Source: Niallia nealsonii
Lineage (GTDB): Bacteria; Bacillota; Bacilli; Bacillales; Cytobacillaceae
Assembly (NCBI RefSeq): GCF_002835805.1
Contig: NZ_PISE01000001.1
Coordinates: forward strand, 36,105 to 100,104
DNA: 64,000 nt
Direction: 5' to 3'
Each line of letters begins with the position of its first letter. Within the stretch, counting starts at the first letter, position 1. The position numbers and the translations under genes were made by a program. The notes below the pieces were generated by a model, which worked only from the letters and a program-made list of their open reading frames with translations, had not been told where the DNA came from and ran no database searches. Positions 44,454 to 53,640 of the stretch are shown in pieces.

Positions 44454-44467
44454 AAACTATTTATTTT

Positions 44468-45430
44468 TTATGCTTTTGCTAACCAGGCTGCCCCAATTAC
44501 TCCTGCCGCATTTCCTAATGTAGCGACATATAGTTTAGTGGACTGTGCCACGCCCTTAAAAGAATATGCTTTAAAATATTCTTCTACAGGCTTTAAAAGT
44601 ACATCACCCGCTTTAGACACACCGCCGCCTAAAACAATCTTTTCTGGATTTAATATATTAGCAATATTCGCTAATGCTAATCCTAAATGCTGGGCAATAT
44701 AAGAAATCACATCACAAGCAATCTTATCCCCATTTCTTGCTGCATCAAAGACATCTTTTGCAGTAAACGTGCCTTGTTCATTTAAAGTTGTCTGCAATTC
44801 ACCTGTTGTTTTAGCATCTGCTAAAAATTCTTTTGCTACTCTTACAATTCCTGTTGCCGAAGCAATTGTTTCCAAACAGCCAGTTTTGCCGCAATTGCAT
44901 GGTGCCCCATTTTCTACCACAGATGTTAAATGGCCAATCTCACCGGCAGCTCCTTTAACTCCTTGAACAATATTCCCGTTCACAATTACACCGCCGCCTA
45001 CACCAGTACCGAGCGTCACACATACTAAATCTTTGCTGCCAGCCCCTGCACCTTTCCACATTTCTCCTAAAGCAGCACAATTTGCATCATTATCAATAAT
45101 AACAGGCAGGCCTAATTCTGCTTCTAATCTCTCTTTTAGCGGAAAATTATCTGGCCATCCTAAATTGACTGTATTATAAATAATTCCTGTTTCATAATCA
45201 AATGGACCAGGCGCTCCCATCCCTACACCTGCTACCTCTTGTTTCGAGTGATTCCATTTATTTAATTTTTCCTCAATCGATTTTGCGATATCTATTGTAA
45301 TGTTTTTTCCTTCTTCTGAGTTATCTGTAGGAATTTCCCAACTATCAATTAAATCACCCGCTATTGTTAAAAAAGCTATTTTTACCGTTGTTCCGCCTAA
45401 ATCAACACCAATAACCCATTTCTGTTCCAT
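44468..45430 (-). CDS. glcK: Glucokinase (ROK family)
   Basis: 320-residue ROK kinase phosphorylating glucose. ATP-binding GVDLGGTTVKIA at the N-terminus, sugar-binding IDNDANCAALGE, GTGVGGGV, the His ligand in GEIGH, and the zinc motif CNCGKTGCLE (CXCGXXGCXE) are present. It follows yqgQ after 12 nt, as in B. subtilis. Confidence 0.96.
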   Translation of the reverse strand: MEQKWVIGVDLGGTTVKIAFLTIAGDLIDSWEIPTDNSEEGKNITIDIAKSIEEKLNKWNHSKQEVAGVGMGAPGPFDYETGIIYNTVNLGWPDNFPLKERLEAELGLPVIIDNDANCAALGEMWKGAGAGSKDLVCVTLGTGVGGGVIVNGNIVQGVKGAAGEIGHLTSVVENGAPCNCGKTGCLETIASATGIVRVAKEFLADAKTTGELQTTLNEQGTFTAKDVFDAARNGDKIACDVISYIAQHLGLALANIANILNPEKIVLGGGVSKAGDVLLKPVEEYFKAYSFKGVAQSTKLYVATLGNAAGVIGAAWLAKA

Positions 45431-45442
45431 ACTCTTCTCCCC

Positions 45443-45649
45443 TTACTTCTCTCTGTCTTCTTTAAGATGCACAATTTCTTGATTTAATAAAAATAATGCA
45501 GATTCAAATTCTTGTTTATCTATTAATTGAGATCTGTATAGTTCTTCTATTTCAGATTTCATTAACTCTAAATCGCCAATTCGATCTCCGATATAAATAA
45601 TTGTTCCATATTGTTTTAAAAATTGCTGTATGTCATAAATTGTTTTCAT
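45443..45649 (-). CDS. yqgQ: YqgQ family protein (DUF910)
   Basis: 68-residue helical protein with IYDIQQFLKQYGTIIYIGDR and MKSEIEELYRSQLID, the DUF910 signature. A single-stranded nucleic acid-binding role has been suggested for the family; function unproven. Co-transcribed with glcK. Confidence 0.92.
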   Translation of the reverse strand: MKTIYDIQQFLKQYGTIIYIGDRIGDLELMKSEIEELYRSQLIDKQEFESALFLLNQEIVHLKEDREK

Positions 45650-46051
45650 TTTAACCCTCTATCAGTTCTTTTTATTTCAATAGATTAACAGAACTTAATC
45701 CATGTAAATCGTTTTCATTTTTAGTATAAAACAATTTTTCCTTTTCCTCAAGATTGTCTTTTTTATCAAATATTTTTTTCCTGAAATTTCGAATAACTTG
45801 TTACAAACTAAAAAGATAAAGGGAAACTGACAATTGGACTTTTACAACCAAGTTTCTGCCTGCTTAGATTTCTCTTAATTCCTCCTATTCCTTTAAGTGT
45901 TGTCAAAAGCCCATTAATGCTTGATAAAACAGCAAACATGAATAAAGCTTATCCATCATATAATATGTAAAGTTTTATTCTGTTTTAACTTGGCAACTTA
46001 TTTTTCAACGAATAACAATGCAAATGAAAATATTTATAATGGGGAATGGAA
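45650..46051. other. Divergent intergenic region
   Basis: About 400 bases between yqgQ and the 46052 gene. In B. subtilis the rhomboid protease gene yqgP occupies this place; no remnant is visible. A weak hairpin AGTTCT..AGAACT lies at 45663-45693. Confidence 0.4.
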
Positions 46052-46924
46052 ATGAAAAGAGATTTTATATTATTAAGTTTGTCATTAGCTGTTCTTATTT
46101 CTGTATTTTATGTATTTCAGCAAAATCAAATTGCAAAAGAAAGCATTACATATTTTCCAATTGATCCAACTGTCTCATTTCCAAAGGCAGAGACTTCCAT
46201 TCAGCTGCAGAATCAAAAATATGATGAATACAGCATCGAATGGGAAACAACATCGAATCTTAATAAACGTGCCTATTTAAGACAAAATATGAGCTTATTA
46301 TATGCAAATGGCAAACTTGTCAGCAAAATGGGGGAATGGAAACAAAATACAATGGAATTATCAGAAAGGAAAACAGTTGTTGAAAAGGAAAGCAAAAAGT
46401 TCGAAGCAATCTCCTTTCATTATGCAGAGATCCATGACAAAAATGAACGTATATTCAGTTCGCAAAAAATAACAGACGATTTTTTGTATGTGGTCAATTC
46501 AAAATATGATAATCAAGCAAAAGCTTTCCGAAATGCAAAAAATCAGGATGAAACAAAATGGAAAAAACTCCTAGATTCTCAGACAAAAGAATATCTTTAT
46601 TATTATTTCAATCAAAGCATAAAAAAAAATCAGCTGTCACTTGAACAATATCCCCTTCGACTTTTATTGACAGACCTTGAAAAGTTTAACGAAGAACCCC
46701 TAAAGGGATTTACAAAACAACAAACAGCCAAAATCATCGGACAACTGATGGAAGGACTATATAAAAATTATTTCCTAGGAATTAGAACCGCCGATGGAGA
46801 TATAATAGATCCAATCGGTAGCACAATCCCTATTATTCTTATCGCCAAAGATCATCTTTTAGTTGAATTTACCACAAAAAATGGAGAATCTATTATTCTA
46901 AGACAGCAAATTTCTACTTTATAA
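46052..46924 (+). CDS. Membrane-anchored extracytoplasmic protein, family not recognised
   Basis: 290 residues with one N-terminal transmembrane helix (about 5-24) and a large outside domain rich in Lys, Gln and Tyr. No known motif was recognised; segments SFPKAETSIQLQNQKYDEYSI and RTADGDIIDPIGSTIPIILIAKDHLLVEF look like beta-rich structure. ATG 46052 is 7 nt after GGGG; ATG 46046 overlaps it. It stands alone on the plus strand among minus-strand genes. Confidence 0.75.
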   Translation: MKRDFILLSLSLAVLISVFYVFQQNQIAKESITYFPIDPTVSFPKAETSIQLQNQKYDEYSIEWETTSNLNKRAYLRQNMSLLYANGKLVSKMGEWKQNTMELSERKTVVEKESKKFEAISFHYAEIHDKNERIFSSQKITDDFLYVVNSKYDNQAKAFRNAKNQDETKWKKLLDSQTKEYLYYYFNQSIKKNQLSLEQYPLRLLLTDLEKFNEEPLKGFTKQQTAKIIGQLMEGLYKNYFLGIRTADGDIIDPIGSTIPIILIAKDHLLVEFTTKNGESIILRQQISTL

Positions 46925-47118
46925 TTTGCTGCCTTTCTCTTAGGATATATCTTTCAAGCTATTTTCGTATAGATTGTTACTGTTTAACCCACAGGATCAG
47001 TAATTCTAAAAGTTTTTCTCTCTTATTCCATAAGCAATAAACTTTTAGAAACAGCCTTTTTAAAAGCTTTATCTATTTTCATTACCAACAAATACTGTTG
47101 CTAAAAAGTAGATTACAC

Positions 47119-47145
47119 GAAAAAAAGACCAAAAAGGCCTTTTTC
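47119..47145 (-). terminator. Terminator after the small membrane protein gene
   Basis: Minus strand AAAAAGGCC / GGTCTTTTT stem with T5 loop, followed by further T. Directly after the stop at 47147. Confidence 0.75.
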
Positions 47146-47146
47146 A

Positions 47147-47335
47147 TTAGCTTGTTGGTTTTGAAAAAACCGTACTCATCATTTGATTGCGCAAACCCGG
47201 CAAGTTCATCGCAAACTTTATTAAGTATTTACGCAATAATCTACTTCTTAAAACTGTGTTTAAAATACGATAACGTTTTTTTATCAGATAATATCCGCTT
47301 AATCCGATTAACAAAATGGAGAAAATTTTCGGCAT
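47147..47335 (-). CDS. Small membrane protein, unknown function
   Basis: 62 residues. Hydrophobic N-terminal helix (PKIFSILLIGLSGYYLI) followed by a basic, Arg/Leu-rich amphipathic region. AGGAGGG lies 6 nt before ATG 47335. It could correspond to the small yqgO-type gene of this block, but the sequence is too short for me to be sure. Confidence 0.65.
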   Translation of the reverse strand: MPKIFSILLIGLSGYYLIKKRYRILNTVLRSRLLRKYLIKFAMNLPGLRNQMMSTVFSKPTS

Positions 47336-47407
47336 TTTCATCCCTCCTAACTCTTAGTTTGGAGAAAAAGCAAACTTTTATCCATACAATTTTATTCTAA
47401 CTACCAT

Positions 47408-48184
47408 TTACACAAAAACAAAAAGTGCTAATAATGCGGCAAATATACCTGATAAAATATTGACAACATCATTATTTAAAATAGCAAACCCTTTTTTCTT
47501 GATAGTCTCTTTCCCACAATGGATTCTTTTCTCAACCATTTTTCCACATACTTTACATTGATATCCAGCTTGAAGCAAAGCACCTAATAAGGTATCCAAT
47601 AAATTTCCAACGAATCCAAACACGCCAATGATTACCATCTCTTTTACCGATATCGGAAAAAGAAAAAAGGCACATAATGCAATAAAAAAGGAACCGCAAA
47701 TAGCGGCAACAGTACCAAGTACACTTACTGCTCCAGATGTTCCTGTTTCTTCCAAACGAAAATTTTTAATAGACAGAGGTTGTTTTTTGCTTAATGTGCC
47801 AATTTCCGATGCCCATGTATCTGAGTTAGAAGAAGCAATTAAAATAGCAAATAGATATATCCAAAGCGCTTCATTTGTAACAAGATAAACAAGACTTGCA
47901 ACAGACGCCGCCCCGCCATTGGCCATTACTTGAAAAGCATCTCGTTCACTGCCCTTTTCCGCCTTTTCCTCCATCATGCTTTTTTGGCTTTTTTTGTACT
48001 TGGATAAAAGACTAGATGACAGAAAAAAAACGCCTAAAAGTAATAATCCTTTATATCCTAACCCTAAAGCAATACAGATTCCTACAAAAAATGCAGCAAT
48101 ACTCCCGCTGCTATTTAAAAATCGAACTTTTTTTGCCAATACAACTACAAAGAAAATAATCAACATATATACGAAGGTAATCAT
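47408..48184 (-). CDS. DUF92 family integral membrane protein
   Basis: 258 residues with about six transmembrane helices. Family signatures: AFQVMANGGAASVAS, SSNSDTWASEIGTLSKKQPLSI, GTSGAVSVLGT and GNLLDTLLGALLQ. DUF92 includes eukaryotic TMEM19 and phytyl-phosphate-kinase-like proteins, suggesting a prenyl or polyprenyl-phosphate link (inference). A CXXC..C motif (QCKVCGKMVEKRIHC) lies near residue 210. Overlaps yqgN by 4 nt. Confidence 0.9.
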   Translation of the reverse strand: MITFVYMLIIFFVVVLAKKVRFLNSSGSIAAFFVGICIALGLGYKGLLLLGVFFLSSSLLSKYKKSQKSMMEEKAEKGSERDAFQVMANGGAASVASLVYLVTNEALWIYLFAILIASSNSDTWASEIGTLSKKQPLSIKNFRLEETGTSGAVSVLGTVAAICGSFFIALCAFFLFPISVKEMVIIGVFGFVGNLLDTLLGALLQAGYQCKVCGKMVEKRIHCGKETIKKKGFAILNNDVVNILSGIFAALLALFVFV

Positions 48185-48750
48185 GTCGGGATATATACAC
48201 CTTTATTTGTAATCATTTTATCAACTGGCAAATCATGAGCTTCTATTGGCAAATCCGCCATTAGCTGTTTTTCAAATGCTAGGGATAATGTTTTCCCCAC
48301 ATAATTCATTAAATAGCGATCATAATAGCCCCCGCCAAATCCAAGCCGAAAACCTTCTTTTGTAAAGCCTAGTCCTGGAACGATTAATAGATCTATTTCT
48401 CTAGATGCTGTTTCCTCTGTGGCCTTTTCTATCGGCTCTTGCAAACCGCTATATACGGTTTCTAGTTGATCAAAGGATGTTAGTTTTCGAAAGGCCATTC
48501 CTTTTGTTTTTGGCAAACATTTTGGCACACTTACTGTTTTCCCCAACTCCCATGCACGACGAATGATTTCGTATGTATCTACTTCAGGAAAATTCGAAAT
48601 CGTAACGCCAATGCTGTTTGCTTGTATAAATAGAGGATCTGCAAATAGTTTTTCTGCAATTTCCTGTGATAATTTTATATGCTGCTCTTTCGTTAGTATA
48701 CTTAATTTTTCTTTTATTTGTTTGCGAACGATATACTTTGGCTGCTTCAT
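48181..48750 (-). CDS. yqgN: 5-formyltetrahydrofolate cyclo-ligase (YqgN)
   Basis: 189 residues. ATP-dependent conversion of 5-formyl-THF to 5,10-methenyl-THF. Signatures: N-terminal RKQIKEKL, VIVPGLGFTKEGFRLGFGGGYYDRYL (written here in one line in the protein at about 130-155). It overlaps the DUF92 gene by 4 nt and follows rpmGA in gene order, as in many Bacillus genomes. Confidence 0.94.
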   Translation of the reverse strand: MKQPKYIVRKQIKEKLSILTKEQHIKLSQEIAEKLFADPLFIQANSIGVTISNFPEVDTYEIIRRAWELGKTVSVPKCLPKTKGMAFRKLTSFDQLETVYSGLQEPIEKATEETASREIDLLIVPGLGFTKEGFRLGFGGGYYDRYLMNYVGKTLSLAFEKQLMADLPIEAHDLPVDKMITNKGVYIPT

Positions 48751-48784
48751 TATGTCGCCTCCTCGTTTTTTAGCTGATAGCTAG

Positions 48785-48984
48785 TTCATTTCTATTGCCC
48801 TACATCTAAAATTGCATATGCAGGGTTTCTCTTTTTTGCAGTGATTGCTATTGCTGTTTTTTGTATGGTTTCATTCAGCTAACCCCTTGTTTTTCTATTC
48901 AATTAACTGATTGTATAAATTAATTTCAACAAAGATTACAAAAAGAGCCTTTTTAAAGAGTTCTTCCCTAAAAAATTTGTATAC
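48785..48984. other. Intergenic region before the rpmGA terminator
   Basis: 200 bases containing the yqgN promoter region on the minus strand; no motif supported. Confidence 0.3.
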
Positions 48985-49014
48985 AAAAAAAACAGAAGGG
49001 ATATCCCCTCTGCT
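48985..49014 (-). terminator. Terminator of rpmGA
   Basis: Minus strand CAGAGGG / CCCTTCTG stem (with ATAT loop and a G-T pair) followed by T8, starting at the rpmGA stop. Confidence 0.85.
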
Positions 49015-49163
49015 TATTTTGTTTCGCGGTGAGTTGTAGTACGTTTTTCTCTTGAGCAATATTTTTTTAGCTCAAGACGATCTGGGTTATTTCGTTTATT
49101 TTTTTTAGAAATGTAGTTACGATCTCCACATTCTGTGCAAGCTAACGTAATGTTTACACGCAT
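49014..49163 (-). CDS. rpmGA: 50S ribosomal protein L33
   Basis: 49 residues, too short for a simple ORF scan: begins [17 protein letters not shown], then [18 protein letters not shown] and ends THRETK, nearly identical to known RpmGA. It contains CTEC and one downstream Cys, so the full two-CXXC zinc ribbon is absent. GGAGGG lies upstream of ATG 49163. Confidence 0.96.
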   Translation of the reverse strand: MRVNITLACTECGDRNYISKKNKRNNPDRLELKKYCSREKRTTTHRETK

Positions 49164-49230
49164 GTTATTTCCCTCCAAACTATTGCTATACTAGTTCGTG
49201 CATACGACTTTTATATGATAACACTTTTTG

Positions 49231-49857
49231 TTAGGAAATGCTAGTATGATTTTTTATTAGATAAGAATTCATAACCATTACATCTTGTTTTTCTTTTCCA
49301 TGAATATTCCATGCTCTGCCAATTGCCGAGGAATGAGGATTTATTTCTACATTTAAGGAGAAGATACTAACCGAGGCACCTTTTCCCATTGGCTGGTATT
49401 TTAAAATTCCAGTTCCATGTTTGCTCCATATATGTTCTGTATGGATATTCCAATAGGGCTGGATCGTTCTTTGCTCCATTCTGCATCCATTGCATTCACC
49501 GTTTACTAGAAATAAATCCTCGTCAATAGAGTGAAAAATCATATTATCAGTAGGAGAAACAAAGGCTAAATGCTCTTTAAAAGGTTTCGTATAATGATTC
49601 AGCATCAATATTTTCAACTGTTTTGTAACAGGGGAATGATTTCTTACATAAATCTCGCTATATTGGATTTTTGAGTGTTTAGATAGATGTTTTATATGCA
49701 CCGAAACAGAATGGTCAGGAATTAATTTCTCATATCCATTCTGTATCCAATAAGTTTTTCCATCTATCCATATGCCAGGAGTGCTGATCAATCTTCCGCC
49801 GGTAGCTTCTTTTTGAATACATTGATAATCTTCATTTAAGTACGCCTCTGATTTCAT
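49231..49857 (-). CDS. Protein of unknown function next to the GT4 gene
   Basis: 208 residues, no signal peptide or membrane helix. Beta-rich with many aromatic and polar residues (TPGIWIDGKTYWIQNGYEKLIP, TEHIWSKHGTGILKYQPMGKG). I recognise no family. ATG 49857 is 8 nt after AAAGGTG; ATG 49863 is the alternative. It is the last of a three-gene minus-strand group with the GH57-like/GT4 and DUF4912 proteins, 60 nt downstream, so a shared carbohydrate-related role is possible. Confidence 0.75.
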   Translation of the reverse strand: MKSEAYLNEDYQCIQKEATGGRLISTPGIWIDGKTYWIQNGYEKLIPDHSVSVHIKHLSKHSKIQYSEIYVRNHSPVTKQLKILMLNHYTKPFKEHLAFVSPTDNMIFHSIDEDLFLVNGECNGCRMEQRTIQPYWNIHTEHIWSKHGTGILKYQPMGKGASVSIFSLNVEINPHSSAIGRAWNIHGKEKQDVMVMNSYLIKNHTSIS

Positions 49858-49916
49858 CCTCATTTCACCTTTTTTAGTTTATTTTTATTGCTTCAGCAAA
49901 AATCCTTCCAAAGCGA

Positions 49917-52388
49917 TTATGAATTGCCGATTTCCTGCACCGTCTCTTTCATTTTATGCTGGATAGCCACTTCATCAAATACTCTCATGGTTTCATCCCC
50001 AATGCGATTCCAGCCAAATAATTGTTCCACCAGTTTTCTTCCATTTTTCCCTATCTCTTCTGCTGACTTTTCATTTTCCAATAAAAAGTCAATTCCTTGG
50101 ATAAGTTGTTCTGTATCTCCAGGTTCAATCACTATTCCGCTTTTTTGATGTTCTGCTATTGCTTTTAAACCACCAGTATTGCTAATAATCGTTGGTTTTG
50201 CGTAAACAAGGGACTCTAATGCAACCATGCCAAATGGTTCATAATGGCTCGGTATTACTACAATATCTGCTCGTTCATATAATGCTTTCTTTCTGTCTTC
50301 CTGCAAGTAGCCGATTAAAAAGACCACGGATTGCAACTCGTTTCTTTCTATATAATTTTTATATTCCTCATACATTGGACCAACTCCGGCAAGAACAAAA
50401 CATACCTTTTGGTTGTACATGCTGATTGTTTTTGCTGCTTCGAGCAATGTTCCAAATCCCTTTTCTTTCACAAGCCTTCCAATGGCAAAAACAACCGTTT
50501 TTTCGCTGCTAATAGGCAAGTCACTAATGGCATCATAGGCTCTTTCATAGAAAAATGACATATCAATTCCATTTGGTATTGTATATATTTTATTTTGATC
50601 GGCTTGAAAAATTCGAATCAGTTCTTCCTTCATATAATCGCTGCAAACAATAACTCCATTCGATTCTTGAATCAATTGACTTTCTTTCTCATGAATAAAC
50701 TTTTGCATTTCCGTATGAATTCCGCCATTTCTTCCATGTTCAGTTGCATGGATGGTCGAGATAAGAGGGATATTCCATTCTTTTTGCAGGGAAATGGCTG
50801 CGGCACCTACAAGCCAATCATGTGCTTGAATGAAATCAAAATCAATTGATGATGCCAGTTCCATCCCTTTCTCCCACATTCTCATATTTAATCCAGCAAT
50901 CCAATGAATAAAATTTTCTTCTAAACTATTTAACGGTTTTACTCTATATACAAATAAGCCAGCTTGTTCTTCTCTATCTAACTCTTCTAATTTTATATTT
51001 TGTGCTGTAATAAGATGTACTTCATATCCTTTTTTCGCTAAACTGTTCGTTAAGCCAGCAACATGCGTTCCAAGCCCTCCTACTATATTTGGAGGATATT
51101 CCCATGAAAGGATTAACATCTTTTTTTTGCTATTTTGTTTGTTTCCTATTTCTTTTGACCCTGTTTGAATCATTGCATCATTTAAGACAAAAACTTCTTT
51201 TTCTCTTTCTTGCAGCCACTCAACATCATAAGACCCTTGCAAAAACGAAAGCAATTTTTCCGCTGCTTGTATATGATTTTCTACCAATTCCTTATTTTCT
51301 TCATTCACCTCAGAAAGCAGTCCGGCAAGTAAAATCCATTCTTTTTCCAACTGTGCTATTACCCTTGTATGAGCATAAAATTCAGGAGTGTTCATAATAT
51401 ATTCCCATTGTTTTTCAACAAAGGAACTAGCAGCATAATATGTGCCAAATTCGATAAAAGTAGAAGCATCTTTATTTTTCAAACAACTTGCGCACAGATG
51501 TACTTGATCTAACTCTTCTTTAAATTGTTTTTGATAAGCAGCTGGAGAAATATTGGCAATAAACCCTTCGTCGATTACATACATCATGCCTTTATTTAAT
51601 TCGCTCCGTCTTTCATTAAACGTTGATAACTCTATCGCCAGAGTAATAACACCTTGATGTCTATAATGATTATAAGCATTTACAATCGAAACTATTTCGT
51701 TTTGTATATCATTTCTATTGTTTTGTGTGTTTTGAATAATGGTAGTTAATGATTCTTCAATGGGAAAAAACATTAATCCATGTGGAGAGACAACAGCGGT
51801 GCCTTCTTCTGTAGGAAGAGGATCGCTGAATTTAATTGTCTCTCCTTTCAGAAAGCTAAATTCAAAGCCAGCATTTTTCACATGCAAATCCAATCCTGGT
51901 GTGTAGCTGCCATTGGGAAACCAAAATCCTGTTGGTTTATAATTAAATACTCTTTCAATAATAGATCGTCCTTTATCTATATGCTTTCGAATGCCTTTTT
52001 TAGTGTTCAGGTTTGTTAACTCGCTAAATGTTGCAGCACTCGCTAATATCTCTATTTTATTTTGTGCTAACAAATAGCTGATTCCCTTGTTCAACTGCTT
52101 TGAATACTCATTCCAATATTGAAGCTCTTTTTCATAATTCTCTTTATTTTTTTCCAAAAATTCAGTCATCTCTTTTTGAAAAAATGGCATTTCAAGTATG
52201 TCATAATAGCATGGAGGGATGGCAAGCTGAATGGGGTAATGTTCTTTCTCCTGCTCTACATATTGCAAAAAATTAAGGAAGGAAGCAGACTCTTTGTATA
52301 ATTTATTTCTTGTATTCTGTTTTTTTGAAAATAGGTTGATAAATGGAAGATTCGCATATACGATTGCTTGAAAATAAGAATAATTCAT
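49917..52388 (-). CDS. Fusion of degenerate GH57-like domain and GT4 glycosyltransferase
   Basis: 823 residues. The N-terminal half (about 1-410) is GH57/DUF1957-like: the region TGFWFPNGSYTPGLDLHVKNAGFEF lines up with the branching-enzyme WLPECAY motif, but the catalytic Glu position is Asn (FPNG). The second catalytic Asp region is also not conserved. The C-terminal half (about 425-805) is a GT4 enzyme: MLILSWEYPPNIVGGLGTHV, QAHDWLVGA, IGRLVKEKGFG and the EPFGMVALES donor-binding pair. It probably transfers glucose from a nucleotide sugar, with the GH57 part acting in binding. It overlaps the DUF4912 gene by 4 nt. Confidence 0.87.
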   Translation of the reverse strand: MNYSYFQAIVYANLPFINLFSKKQNTRNKLYKESASFLNFLQYVEQEKEHYPIQLAIPPCYYDILEMPFFQKEMTEFLEKNKENYEKELQYWNEYSKQLNKGISYLLAQNKIEILASAATFSELTNLNTKKGIRKHIDKGRSIIERVFNYKPTGFWFPNGSYTPGLDLHVKNAGFEFSFLKGETIKFSDPLPTEEGTAVVSPHGLMFFPIEESLTTIIQNTQNNRNDIQNEIVSIVNAYNHYRHQGVITLAIELSTFNERRSELNKGMMYVIDEGFIANISPAAYQKQFKEELDQVHLCASCLKNKDASTFIEFGTYYAASSFVEKQWEYIMNTPEFYAHTRVIAQLEKEWILLAGLLSEVNEENKELVENHIQAAEKLLSFLQGSYDVEWLQEREKEVFVLNDAMIQTGSKEIGNKQNSKKKMLILSWEYPPNIVGGLGTHVAGLTNSLAKKGYEVHLITAQNIKLEELDREEQAGLFVYRVKPLNSLEENFIHWIAGLNMRMWEKGMELASSIDFDFIQAHDWLVGAAAISLQKEWNIPLISTIHATEHGRNGGIHTEMQKFIHEKESQLIQESNGVIVCSDYMKEELIRIFQADQNKIYTIPNGIDMSFFYERAYDAISDLPISSEKTVVFAIGRLVKEKGFGTLLEAAKTISMYNQKVCFVLAGVGPMYEEYKNYIERNELQSVVFLIGYLQEDRKKALYERADIVVIPSHYEPFGMVALESLVYAKPTIISNTGGLKAIAEHQKSGIVIEPGDTEQLIQGIDFLLENEKSAEEIGKNGRKLVEQLFGWNRIGDETMRVFDEVAIQHKMKETVQEIGNS

Positions 52389-53098
52389 TTTTTCTTCACA
52401 TCCTCCCGTTCCATTTCATAATAGCTATATGTGCTGACATGTTCGATCCAATTTGGAGCAGCTAAATTTCCTTTTACCCATGTCTCCATATCACTAGCTA
52501 AACTGCCTGTGTGATTTTTATTCGTTCTTGGAAGCTGGATTGGATTAGATTGCAAGATAGGAATAAATGTCTGATAATAATCAAGTACTCCCACTTCAAA
52601 ACAGTAGCTGCGATTTGCCTTTAAATCCTGGATAACAGCATGCTCTATGCCATTTTGCAATTCAATTTTTTTGGTTGAGTGTGCATTATGTCCATTATAG
52701 ATAATGCTTGTGATATCATTTATTTTCAGGATAAAAGCGCATTCATCCTGCTTGATTCCATAATATTGAAACAAGATGCACCATTTGCCTTGGGGAATTC
52801 TCCAAAATACAAAAGCACTTGTTTCTGCTGAAACTCTTGCTTCCATGCCATTATTGCCGAGCAACTCTTGGATGCTTGTCTTCATTAATTGGTTGGAAAA
52901 AGCGATTGCACATTTATCATTTGCTTTTGGCCTCTTGCTCTCTTCTTCTGTATCTGCTGGATTTTGCTCCTCTTCTTGTAAACTTTTCATATACTTATTC
53001 CATTGATATTGGACTTTGCCGACCGTAGACCCTAATTCTTTGGCGATTTTTCGAAAGGACAGTCCCTTTCTTCTTAGTTCAAGGATTTGTTCTAGCAA
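52385..53098 (-). CDS. DUF4912 protein with N-terminal helix-turn-helix
   Basis: 237 residues. The N-terminus (EQILELRRKGLSFRKIAKELGSTVGKVQYQWNKY) is a helix-turn-helix like sigma-70 region 4 or resolvase-type domains. The rest (about 75-225) is DUF4912-like, with the typical FVFWRIPQGKW and RSYCFEVGVLDYYQTFIPI segments. DUF4912 proteins commonly neighbour GH57/GT4 genes. Its stop overlaps the GT4 start by 4 nt, indicating coupling. Confidence 0.85.
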   Translation of the reverse strand: MLEQILELRRKGLSFRKIAKELGSTVGKVQYQWNKYMKSLQEEEQNPADTEEESKRPKANDKCAIAFSNQLMKTSIQELLGNNGMEARVSAETSAFVFWRIPQGKWCILFQYYGIKQDECAFILKINDITSIIYNGHNAHSTKKIELQNGIEHAVIQDLKANRSYCFEVGVLDYYQTFIPILQSNPIQLPRTNKNHTGSLASDMETWVKGNLAAPNWIEHVSTYSYYEMEREDVKKK

Positions 53099-53640
53099 GA
53101 AAGTAGCACCCCTTTTTTTAGAATATAAGTTATGTTATTTTAAACAAATGGTTTTTTCTCTTTTTTATAGGATTTCTAAATTTTTTTGATTCCATAAGAA
53201 GGGAAGTTCACAGAAGATAAATGAACGCATTCAATAAACATTAAGCAAATCTAGTATTGTATGCATGAGATGCTGGATTTATGGCAATTTATTTATACTA
53301 CTATGTTATCACTGATTAATAGATGCTACAATGAACAGATTTTGTCGTAAAATGCCTATCTCACTATCTCCAGAGATTTTTGCTGGATATTTTTTTCCGA
53401 TGCCTCATTTTGACACAATCAGCCTTATTCTTTCGACATTTGTACGCATAGTCCCCTCTAATAATCCGACAATTTCTCATCTTCTTTGCAAATTTCTAAA
53501 GCAAACTCCTAACTTTTTGTTTGCATCCTCACTTCTTTTTCTCTTTTTTATTGCAGTTGTTTAGGAACCATTGCATCATATAAGGAAAATGGTAAGATAC
53601 TAGTAAATACTTATATAATTTAGAGGTGAATTCATTATTT
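53099..53640. other. Divergent intergenic region
   Basis: About 540 bases. A candidate promoter for the plus-strand gene is TTGCAT - 16 nt - TAAGAT at about 53572-53599. A 77-codon ORF at 53331-53564 is low quality and not called. Nothing else supported. Confidence 0.4.

Noticed and set aside
53331..53564. 77-codon plus-strand ORF
   Set aside because: No ribosome binding site, and low-complexity Phe/Leu-rich sequence from AT-rich DNA; judged as chance.
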